From Vermamoeba vermiformis (Eukaryota; Tubulinea; Echinamoebida): a stretch of DNA of 64,000 nucleotides. Below the pieces are notes generated by a model. That model saw nothing but the letters and a program-made list of their open reading frames with translations, was not told where the DNA came from and ran no database searches. The position numbers and the translations under genes are program-made. Every line of letters starts with the position of its first letter. The stretch's first letter is position 1. Positions 49,249 through 59,596 of the stretch are shown piece by piece. Where the stretch lies: the NCBI GenBank assembly GCA_045837725.1, contig JBEWZL010000296.1, positions 44,248 to 108,247 of the forward strand, read 5' to 3'.

Positions 49249-52009
49249 TTAAAACTCACTACCGTCAATATCTTCGTCGTAATCCTCAGTATCTGCTATA
49301 GATCTATTTGAAAAAGCGGTGGTGGTTCGACTGATATCCGATCTGCCCTTCGACGCCATAATAACGGCCATATTCTTTCGCTCTTGCTCACTTTCATCAA
49401 CGCTAAATTCATTTCCTTCTTCTTCGTCTGACGAGTCTTCAAAGGTCCAGTCTTTGAACTCCGCTTCGAGCTGTGATATCGTTGGCGGTGCAGAACTATC
49501 GCTGAGCTTTGCAGACTTGCGTGACTGTTCCCTCAAACTCGGCACTCCTTGGTCTCTCAATGCCTCGCGGATTTGTGTTTGAATGTCCACCAATTCGCTG
49601 CTGAGCTGAAGAGAATTGGACTTCCGTTGAAGACTTTGCATGAGCTGCAACCGCCTCTTCGAGGTCACCGATGGAATAGTGAGAAGGTCTTGGAAGATTT
49701 CGTAGTTGACGATCATTTCTTTCACGACGTAAAGCGCCATGCCACTTTGTTCATGAAGGCTGTTGGGGCGGAAAATATATCGTGCGAACATCAATGGCAC
49801 TATTTCCGTGTACGTATTTCTCGGCAATATGATGCTGAGTGACTGAAATATCTTTCCAAGAATTGCTCTATTCGCCTTCGGCAGCTCCGTCACAATGGAC
49901 CGCTGAACATTCAGCCTTGATTCAGGCGAAGAGATGTTAAATGTAGCAAACAAGCAGTCGTAGAACTCTGCAGGGAAGAGCGGACTAGGCAACTCGTTGA
50001 GCCATTCAAGAATTACATCGATCAATGCGGAGGGGTTGTCTATCTTCTCAAAGTCCACGGTCTGCCCGTTTTCAATGGCTAACTTGATCGGCGTTGAGTC
50101 GTGAGGCAGACTCAGTTCAGCACCCTCACACGTCACTATTGGCACGTTAACACGAATACCATAGTAAGTACTATGAAGCACGTACCTAACAAGTAATCCA
50201 TTATTTGTGCAACCACATTTGGAATGCCCATTTCGTTGCATTCTTGAATGTCTTCTAAGTTTCGCTTAAAGAGCCCACCTTTGGATGCAATCGATTTCTA
50301 TACCATAGTAAGTCATGGCTGAACTCAATACCATGCTTTTACTTACGACTGAGTCTTGTGGCACGTTCTCTTTCTCGTCAAAGTTGGTGTCGTAATTGAT
50401 TTTGACAATTGTATCGAACTTCACGCTGATTGGTTTCGGGCTCGACGTCGTTACTGTGAACTTCCGAAGCGCCTCGAGACTGACCGCAGAAAGCGCTTTG
50501 TCCTCTTGTTGCTTGTTGAACGCGATCACCCAACAATCTCGATCCACTTCTGTCTCGGCAATGAACACCTGTTACTCGTCAATAAAGGTAATTAATCAAT
50601 TGGAAACCTTACCAATGGTGTCTTCTTGCCACATTCAACGCAAAAGGCATTTTTCCAATCGAGAACGGATTCAACTACTGGTTTGGGTGTAACAACACGG
50701 TGCGTGGGAGCCAGTGAAGGTGCCTTAGAGCCCTCGCCGCTGCTTCGGATACTATACTCATCCTACAAGGTGATTAGAATCAATTGTTCGACGAGGTGTT
50801 GCACTACTTCGTCTGAAGTGTTCCGCGTTCCAAGCGACTTCCTCGGCGAAGAGGGCTTTTGATCACGCGGGGAGGCCATTGGAGATAGGCTGTTATTGTT
50901 CTTATCTGACGGTCCTAGTGAAACATGCGTGAGAATTATTTCAACGGTTACACTGAAAAGCTCGTACTTGGTGAAGCAGTGCCCTTCTTACTAGCTTTCG
51001 TATCGTCCAAGTTCTTTAAATTTGCAACAGCAGCGATGGCTTCTTTAAGTTCATACTGGCGGTAAGGATGTTTCTCCTATTTGACGATGAGTACTTGGTA
51101 TGAAAGTGGATCTCATCGTGTACCTTCGGATAATGATATTTATACAGCATGCCAGTACGAAGCACAAACCATCGTCGCTTGCACACACCTTCCTTGAATT
51201 GATATAGAAATCCCATTGCTTCGATGGATGTGTTCATTGGTGACACGGGTTCTGGCGCGGAAGATACCGTGGCCTCGCTGGGACCACGGAGGATTAGATA
51301 AATGCACCTAGCCATGAGAAAGCCTTACATATCATCTTCTTGCGGCGCATTCATTGACTGCGCATCAGCCGTCAAAAACAATCGTAGCTTTTTGTCTCGC
51401 GTGATAGTTTTGTTGTGTACGACTAAAAATAGCCAATTCTGCAGTAATTGATGCCGCCTATCGATGACATAAGGAGATAGATTTTTCTTAAGTGCCTTCG
51501 GAGGAAAATTCTTTGGTACAATAGTGCCCCAAGTATTTTTGAGCTGATAAGGCCTCAATAAATATTAATTATTAAAATTAGCGTTCGACCTACATGTTCA
51601 TTCAACGCATGAAATTGGCGATATCTTCGTCGAATAAGCCAAGAAGTTCCACTTTCGAATACAAGCACCTCGAACTCCTGAAATTTAGTGAGTAAGAATT
51701 TTCTAATTAAAGCCGTAAAGGTTAAAAATAATAACAAAGCGGCTAAACGAGTTACAGTAGCCGATCGAGTTTTTTGGTGGCTTTAACAAAATTTTCTGTG
51801 CGAGATTTTTCATATTTTTTTTTTATCAAGTTTTTTGGATGCCACACTGATTGCGCCTTTTTAATACAACAAAGTTATACAAATTCACTGTGACATACCG
51901 TATAAGCTTTTTTATTTTTAGGAGTGACTACGCAAGTTCTCAAAATTACTGCGTGAAGATCGTCTCCTAAGCCGAACTCCTGAGCCTTAGTTGGATTATG
52001 CTCGGCCAT
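49249..52009 (-). CDS. PX-PH-RhoGAP domain protein with altered arginine finger
   Basis: Starts MAEHNPTKAQEFG at 52009. PX domain: EFEVLVFESGTSWLIRRRYR with QFHALNEHV, PKNFPPKALKKNLSPYVIDR and RRHQLLQNWLFLVVHN, a phosphoinositide-binding fold. PH domain: AMGFLYQFKEGVCKRRWFVL and MLYKYHYPK, continued by later segments (FIAETEVDRDCWVIAFNKQ). RhoGAP domain from about 50240: NEMGIPNVVAQIMDYL, VTCEGAELSLPHD, LEWLNELPSPLFPAEFYDCL and RYIFRP. In active GAPs the loop reads EGIFRxxG with the Arg finger; here it is EGAELSLPH, and the conserved Lys/Arg of the next helix (LK.WLRELP) are Glu and Asn. The fold seems kept but catalysis lost. The C-terminus is acidic (SSDEEEGNEFSVDESEQE). A membrane-targeted Rho-binding scaffold is the simplest reading. 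Confidence 0.85.
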
Positions 52010-52263
52010 TCAAATAATCTTTTATGCATGTTCGAGCCAAAATATCTGTTAAAATGAAAATAGCTTGGAAAAAAAAGATCGAGCAAACATTCCCCAAGAG
52101 GCAGGTGCCCAGTCAGTGACCGACGAACAATAAGGTATATCCTGTCGAACCATCTAGATTTGTTCCATCTTGGAAGTCGAATGTTCGTTGCCAAACTTGG
52201 ATCGGGAAATTATCCGTGTCAACAGTGCTGTCAGCGTGTTTTGCGATACCTTCGATTTCTAGA

Positions 52264-52863
52264 ATGACAGCTTCATTGAATCATCACACAATCATGGCGC
52301 AAGCAGCAAGAGCATTAAAAATTTTCCTTAGACAACCGTTCACGCAGTCATCAAAGAGCGATGTTGCTCGTATTCAATCCGTGATGGATGCGATAAAGAG
52401 TTCGGACGGCAAGCCCTACAAGCTTGATTTCTTGACCGCGCCCATTGCTGAAAGTGAAGACAGCTTCAAGATTGCCTTCGAGACCTCGCAACGCAAGTCA
52501 TTCACTCCATTCAATTTCAGAAATCATCGGTTGGGACTATTAAAAGAAGCTGATGCATTTATCATTATTAAAACTTCTCTGAGTGAAAGCACTGCATTTG
52601 AAGTGGCCTACAATATATTCGGAGGACGAAACGTGCCAATGCTATTCGCCATCCACGAAAGTTCCTTCCCCATTAAAACGACACTGCTTAGAGAACTTGA
52701 CGACCTTGCTAGCCACGTAGAGTATGTCACATTTAAGAATGGAGAAGAACTTCAAGGTCCCGTCCAGTCGTTTTTAAAACGTGTGGACGAAATTAAGAAA
52801 GCGAAATCCAGCACTTTAGAAAAACCGACCGCATCGCCACGACCTACTATGGTCCATGTATAG
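52264..52863 (+). CDS. Uncharacterised alpha/beta protein, possibly organellar
   Basis: Single-exon gene of 199 codons, or 189 if it starts at the second ATG (52294). The region after the second Met, AQAARALKIFLRQPFTQSS, is basic, hydrophobic and without acidic residues, as in mitochondrial presequences. The rest alternates strands and helices: YKLDFLTAPIAES, LLKEADAFIIIKTSLSESTA, FEVAYNIFGGRNVPMLFAIH and GPVQSFLKRVDEIKKA. The ADAFIII ... ESTAFEVAYN pattern recalls the Rossmann-like nucleoside deoxyribosyltransferase/LOG/TIR superfamily, where a Glu after a small-residue turn is catalytic. The match is too weak to name an enzyme. Its 3' end lies 29 bp from that of the transporter gene at 52893. 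Confidence 0.65.
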   Translation: MTASLNHHTIMAQAARALKIFLRQPFTQSSKSDVARIQSVMDAIKSSDGKPYKLDFLTAPIAESEDSFKIAFETSQRKSFTPFNFRNHRLGLLKEADAFIIIKTSLSESTAFEVAYNIFGGRNVPMLFAIHESSFPIKTTLLRELDDLASHVEYVTFKNGEELQGPVQSFLKRVDEIKKAKSSTLEKPTASPRPTMVHV

Positions 52864-52892
52864 TTTCCATGATTTTAAAGTACATAAAGCAT

Positions 52893-53853
52893 TTATTTAT
52901 GGTCTTCCATAAGTTCGTAATGCAGATCTGAGTTCTTCTTTGCCGGTTGCCTTCCGTAAGCAGCCCAATATAAGAATCCGACTAATATTAAACCTCCAAA
53001 CGTGTTACCAACGGTTAATAAAACAAGATTCAACACGAACTCTGCTCCTGAGATATCCGCGCCGTTCATCATTGCCAAAGGTATGAAGTACATGTTGGCA
53101 ACCAAGTGATCGAAGCCAATAGCAATAAAGGATGTTATAGGAAAGAATATGGCAAAGATTTTCCCTGTAATTGAACATTATGTGAGCAAAAGTGTACACA
53201 CATACGGATCTACGTTTCATGAAACGATCTGCTAACCTATTATCTCGTCCGATGCTGTCGACATCCAAGTTGCCAAACAAACGAGCCATGTGCAACCAAT
53301 ACCTCGAATTAGCTGTTGATACCAGATAATTTGAACTTTGTTCTCGCCAAATCTGTTGACGAAGGAGTTCCAAGGATCATTGTCGACTAGACCAGCAAGC
53401 TTAGTAAAAAAGCCAGCAACTATGACCGCGCCAATGAAATTGCCGATATACGCGAATGCCAAATGCTTTGCAATCTTCAACGGCTTAACGCGTCTTTCAA
53501 TCAAGCTTGGCAAAATATAGATAGTGTTTGCTGTATACAACTACGCAAGTTTTAGTCACGATTAATTATTATTTTAACATTAATTTGCCGATATTTACCT
53601 CCGATCCAGATATCACGCACAACATTAAACCAAAAGTAAATACTGCACCAAATACTAAACGTTGTAAGCCAGGATTATCTTCTTGAATAGATGGAATTCC
53701 ACCGCCAACCATGATCGCCATCAAGCAGCCAAGAGAAATGTAAGATCCGGCAAAAAAACCGAGAACTAAAATTCGCTCCCAGCTCTGCTCGGTCTTATCT
53801 TTAGCCACAGTACATATTTGTTCTAAAATCTTCTTGGGCGGTATATGAGGCAT
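52893..53853 (-). CDS. Formate/nitrite transporter (FNT) family channel
   Basis: About 290 residues in three exons. Starts MPHIPPKKILEQICTVAKDK at 53853. Features typical of FNTs: WERILVLGFFAGSYISLGCL (TM1), FGLMLCVISGSEL|YTANTI (SGSELFTGN-like), FAYIGNFIGAVIVAGFF (TM3), GIGCTWLVCLATWMS (the GxGCNWLVCLA signature), TSFIAIGFDHLVANMYFIPL with the central pore His of the family, and VGNTFGGLILVGFLYWAAYG (TM6). It should be a homopentameric channel passing small monocarboxylates or nitrite with protons; several protists use FNTs to export lactate or formate. It is divergent from the carbamoyl phosphate synthase gene. Confidence 0.92.
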
Positions 53854-54116
53854 TTCGCGGTGTCGTGAGTATTAGAGATCGGGTTATTGAAACAATAATT
53901 ATCCGGGTATTTTCAGGCTTCGATATTTTGCGTAGCTTGGCAAAATGGTGTTCTAGAAGTGGCTCTGTTTGGGATAGAAGGCCCAAACTCGAAAATAGGG
54001 AAACGTGCACAAGTAGACGACAGCTGTCAATCTAAGGAAAGTTCTAGAAAGGCACAACGTTTAAAAAATGTTGTTTGGAATCGTGTCCCTTTAATAATTA
54101 ACGATTAAACAGTAAA
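53854..54116. promoter_or_regulatory. Divergent region between FNT and carbamoyl phosphate synthase genes
   Basis: 263 bp between oppositely oriented start codons. No clear TATA box; a shared regulatory region is likely. Confidence 0.5.
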
Positions 54117-57100
54117 ATGCTTAAGGCTGCGTCTTTGCTCAAAAAGTCGGGTAAGTGGATGTCATGTTTTGAATTGCCAAACCGCAATATGACTTTCGAA
54201 ACTTCTATTAATCCTCCATCTAGGTACTTTGTCTTTGATATCGAAGGCATGTGCACCCCGACGTCGATTAAAGTCGACCGCGACCAAGCCTGCGGTAAGT
54301 AACGAGATGCAAGACCAACGACTCACCCGCGAGAAAACTCATTACTTATCATCGATTAGGCATACCTAGAGCTTGAAGACGGAACTATTCTCGAGGGCAA
54401 ACCGTTCGGTGCGGCTCGATCATGTACAGGAGAAGTCGTATTCAATACGGGCATGGTCGGCTATCCTGAAGCACTCTCCGATCCCTCATACAAAAATCAA
54501 ATCTTGACGTTGACTTACCCGCTTGTTGGTAACTACGGTGTACCTCCCAAGACGAAGGACAGCGCTGGCCTTTTAAACTTCTTCGAGTCTGACAAAATCC
54601 GTATCCACAATACCAAAATAGCAACGCTTCCGTAATTTTGCATTATTATTTTTGCCTTAACTATCAACTTACCACAGATATCTCTGGTCTTATTGTCGGC
54701 GATTACACGAAAGAATATTCACACTGGAATGCAGTTCAATCGTTGGGCGAGTGGTTGCAATCTGAGGGAGTCCCCGCGCTGTCGGGGATCGACACTCGCA
54801 GCTTGACGCGCGTCCTGAGAGAAAGAGGTACATCAATACTAGTTATAAGTTTGCACGGTCTATTATTGGATTATTATTTGAATTTGCTTTATCGCGTTCA
54901 TGAAAAGTGCAACAGATTTAATTTCTGTCAAACTCAAAGCTTTACAAATGACATAATTGACACGCTGTGTTGTCAACTTTAATGCACAGTATATTTCCGT
55001 CGTATTATTTGTTTTTTTGAGACGTGCTAAACAAAGATTTTGATTTTCTCGATCTAGCCGTTGCAAAATCCGCCAAAAAAATCTTCGTCTCGTATCAATT
55101 CTTACCAAAAAAATGTACAGGATGCATGGCAGGCAAGATTGTAATCAACAATGATGACCTCCCAATTCAAGATCCGCTCGCAGAGAACCTGGTCGCGCAG
55201 TGCTCAATTTCGGAGCCCAAGATCTACGGCAATGGCGATATCAAAATTATTGCTGTGGACTGTGGTATGAAGTACAACATTATTAGACAATTGACCAGTT
55301 TGCCCAACACGACGATCAAGATCGTGCCCTGGAATTACGATTTTACGCAAGAGCACTATGATGGCCTCTTTTTGAGCAACGGACCTGGAGATCCAGCACT
55401 AGGTACATCACTTGCACTCTTTATACGATTATTGGTGCTAACGCGTTGTCTAGTCACGGAGACCATCGAGCACGTTAAGAAGGCGATCGAGATCGGCAAA
55501 CCTACCTTTGGCATCTGCCTTGGCAATCAATTGCTTGGCTTAGCTGCTGGTGCTAAAACAGTCAAATTAAAGTACGGAAACCGTGGTCAGAATCAGCCTG
55601 TCATGGACTTAACTAGCAACCAAGGTACGTAACACGAAGCCACATCTGTTCATCGAACGCTCTGTTCTAACAACTTGTATTGTAGTTTATATTACCCCTC
55701 AAAACCACGGCTTTGCGGTCGATGTTGGCACTCTTCCTCCAGATTGGAAGCCATACTTTGTGAATGCGAACGACGGCAGCAACGAGGGCATTATGCACAC
55801 CACCAAGCCAATTTTCAGCGTGCAATTCCACCCCGAGGCTAGAGGTGGCCCCTACGACACCAAGTTCCTGTTCCAGAAGTTCTACAAGATGGTCACGGAG
55901 TTCAAGTCTCGCGAGAAGATGTGGGAGAACAAGAACTTCAACACCAAAGTCAAGCCAAGCAAAGTTTTAATTATCGGCTCTGGTGCATTGCAAATTGGCA
56001 AGTCCTAGCGATATGACAGTGAAAGAAAGCAATAATTAATCCGTGATGCAGGTCAAGCAGGCGAGTTCGATTACTCCGGATCTCAATGCATCAAAGCACT
56101 CAAAGAAGAAGGTGTCAAGTCTGTGCTCGTCAATCCAAACATTGCGACCGTACAGACAAGCAAAGGAGTGGCAGATCAAGTCTATTTCTTGCCAGCCACA
56201 ACTGAGTTCATCGAGCGTGTCATTCAAAAGGAAAGACCCGACGGCATTCTACTCGGTAAGCAATTTAGATTTGCACAAAAGGGTAGTTTCTAACTTCGCG
56301 TAGGATTTGGTGGTCAAACTGGCTTGAACACTGGTGTAGAATTGGCACGTGAAGGTGTCTTCAAAAAGTACGGCGTTGAAGTGTTGGGCTCGTCAGTTGA
56401 AACAATCGAGGTAAGTTCTAGTCATAAGCAAGCGTGAAGTGCGTGTTCTAATGTTTTGTACAGGCTACTGAAGACCGCGAACTCTTCAACAAGAAGCTCT
56501 CAGAAATTAACGAACCCTTCGCCAAGTCATTCGCAGTAACCAATGTCGAGGATGCACTGACAGCTGCGAAACAAATCGGATACCCCGTTGTCGTGCGTGC
56601 AGCATACGCACTCGGTGGTTTGGGCTCAGGCTTTGCGGCTAATCAGCAAGAGCTCGTGGCACTTGCGTCTCGTGCCCTCTCCTCAGCACCTCAAATTCTG
56701 GTCGAGAAGTCATTGAAGGGCTGGAAAGAAGTCGAGTATGAAGTGGTCCGCGATCAAAACAACAACTGCATCACCGTGTGCAACATGGAGAACTTTGATC
56801 CGATGGGCATTCACACTGGTGATTCCATCGTCGTGGCACCGTCTCAAACGCTCACTAATGAAGAGTACCACATGCTCCGCTCAGCTGCTATTCGCATCGT
56901 GCAACACTTGGGCATTGTCGGCGAATGCAACATTCAATACGCGCTCAACCCCAAGAGCCAAGAATACATCGTTATCGAAGTCAATCCGAGACTTTCACGT
57001 TCCTCGGCACTGGCCTCCAAGGCTACTGGCTATCCTCTTGCCTTCGTAGCCGCCAAGATCGCTGTTGGTGTTCCGTTGTCCCGTATTCAAAACTCAGTCA

Positions 57101-59546
57101 CAAAGAGCACCCTCGCGTGTTTCGAGCCCTCACTGGACTACATTGTCACGAAGGTTCCTCGTTGGGACTTGGCCAAGTTCAAGCAAGTGGACCCTCATCT
57201 CGGCTCCTCAATGAAGTCTGTCGGTGAAGTAATGGCCATTGGTCGCACTTGGGAAGAGTCCATTCAAAAGGCCCTCCGTATGGTCGATACCTCCAACAAT
57301 GGGTTCGAGCCCAAGTTCAACGGAGATATCGATGAAGAGCTGTTGCGTCCTACTCCTCAACGTATCTTTGCTATTGCTAAGGCATTCGAGCAAGGCTACA
57401 GCGTGGATAAGATTCACGACATGACAAAGATCGACAAGTGGTTCTTGAACAAACTGCACAAGATCTCCGAGATGCGCGGCTCGTTGAAACAAAACAAGTC
57501 CGTGGCTTCAATCGACTTGACTCAAATGAAGGCAGCAAAACAAGCTGGTTTCTCCGACAAACAGATCGGAACTTACGTGAAGGCCAAAGAAAATGAAGTG
57601 CGTGCTCATCGCAAGGCACTCGGAGTTGTTCCGCACGTGAAGCAAATCGACACTCTTGCTGCTGAGTTCCCTGCTCAGACCAACTACTTGTACATGACTT
57701 ACAACGCCACTGGTTCTGACATTCCTGAGGACAAAGGGTATGTTGGCATCTAATGATGTTATGTATTTTCATGACTAACCCGTTGGTATAGTGGAGTGAT
57801 GGTTTTGGGCTCAGGCACTTATCGCATTGGCAGTTCCGTCGAGTTTGATTACGGTGCTGTTAGCTGTTCTCGAAGCTTGCAAAAGCACGGGCAGAAGACA
57901 ATCATGGTCAATTACAACCCCGAGACTGTGTCGACTGATTATGACGAAAGCGACAAGCTGTACTTCGAGGAGCTCTCGTTGGAACGTGTGCTTGACATTC
58001 ACGACCGTGAGAACCCACTCGGTACCGTGGTGTCAGTCGGAGGTCAACAGCCTCAAAACATTGCGCTGTCGCTGCACAACAGCGGTGTGAATGTGTTGGG
58101 AACCAAGGCCACGAACATTGATATAGCTGAGGACCGTTACAAATTCTCAAAACTGCTTGGATAGCATTGGTGTCGCACAACCTGAGTGGAAAGAACTCAG
58201 CTCAATGGCTGCTGCCAAAGAATTTGCCGGCAAAGTTGGGTATGTGGCAGCTACAGTAATGTACGCTAATGATCCGTTACTTAACATAGTTTTATTCAGC
58301 TACCCCGTGCTCATTCGTCCTTCTTATGTCCTTTCCGGTGCTGCTATGAATGTCGCTGCCGACGAGCACCAACTCGAGACGTTCTTGTCTTTGGCCGCTG
58401 ACGTCAATCCCGAACACCCTGTCGTCATCACTAAGTTCGTGACTGGTGCCAAGGAGTACGTGTTTTTGTTGTTATTAGTTCTTCGGTAACTAACAGCCTC
58501 TTACAGAGTTGAATTGGACGCTGTTGCCCAGAACGGTGAACTGATCAACTGGGCCATCGCTGAACACATTGAACACGCAGGTGTGCACAGCGGTGACGCT
58601 ACAATGGTGTTGCCTGCCCACGACTTGCCCACAAGTGTGCTCGATGAGATCAAGACCATCGGCACTAAGATTGCAACCGCTTTGCACATCAACGGTCCGT
58701 GCAACATCCAGTTCTTGGTGAAGGATAACGTAAGTCACGCTCATAGATGTGATATTAGCAGTTTATTAACGGTACGCTCTACAGAAGGTTAGCGTTATCG
58801 AGTGCAATTTGAGAGCCTCACGTTCGGTGCCTTTCGCCTCCAAAACCTACGACGTGGACTTCATCGAAACTGCCACGAAAATCTTCTTGGGCGAGAAGTT
58901 GCAACCAAACAAGAAGTGCGAGGAAAAGCTGAACCACGTGGCCGTCAAAGCGCCTCAATTCTCCTTCCAACGCTTGTTGGGTGCGGATCCTGCTCCTAGC
59001 ATTGAAATGACCTCAACAGGAGAAGTTGCATGCTTCGGTGACAACAAGTACGAAGCGTTCCTCAAGTCATTGATCTCGGTCCCTCCCTACTTCAAGCTGC
59101 CCAACAAGAACAAGACCATCCTGTTGAGCGGTAACATCAAGGACAGCTTCATTCCTTCAGCGAAGACACTTGCCAAGGGAGGCTACACTTTGTTTGCCTC
59201 GTCTCACGTGGCACCTCTGCTGATCCAATACGGTGTCGAACACAAGCTGCTTACCCACAAGGACGGTGAGAGCGAGCTGATCGACCACATTTTGCAACGC
59301 AAGATTGATTTGGTGATCAATTTCCCTTCGCACGATGAAGACCCCGTCAACTATCAAATTAGACGACGAGCGGTCGATTTTGGAGTGCCTTGCTTGACCA
59401 ACGAACAGATCTGCAGCTTCTTGGCTACCGCGCTAACGACGGTCAAGGAAATGCCCATCAAATCGTACGCTGATTACTTCCCGGAGGAGAAACTCACGTC
59501 AAAAATTGAAATGATTGTAAAGGAGGAGCTGATGTCTTCTAAATAA
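54117..59546 (+). CDS. Glutamine-dependent carbamoyl phosphate synthase with mitochondrial-type presequence (CPS1/CPSIII-like)
   Basis: After splicing, the N-terminus is [15 protein letters not shown] ... [13 protein letters not shown], basic, Ser-rich and without acidic residues: a mitochondrial presequence. Then the small-subunit/GATase half: [56 protein letters not shown] with the nucleophile Cys, and [13 protein letters not shown] with His and Glu, so glutamine use looks intact. The two ATP-grasp halves follow: [51 protein letters not shown] and [14 protein letters not shown]-terminal MGS regulatory domain ends LMSSK, with no DHOase or ATCase attached, unlike CAD. Animal CPS1 has this layout but lacks the Cys in land vertebrates; fish CPSIII keeps it. 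One GC-AG intron (55998-56051). One extra base near 58158 (CTTGGATAGC) breaks KFSKLL/DSIGV. Makes carbamoyl phosphate for arginine or urea-type pathways. Confidence 0.93.
55998..56051 (+). other. GC-AG intron in the carbamoyl phosphate synthase gene
   Basis: Donor GCAAGT, acceptor GATGCAG. Removal gives [16 protein letters not shown], which matches the highly conserved CPS motif, so the splice is secure. Confidence 0.85.
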
Positions 59547-59596
59547 GTGTATATTTATATTTATCACATAAAGTCTACAAGAACTTAAAATCAAAA

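Noticed and set aside
57377-57772. 131-residue minus-strand frame inside the carbamoyl phosphate synthase gene
   Set aside because: Antisense to strongly conserved CPS sequence.
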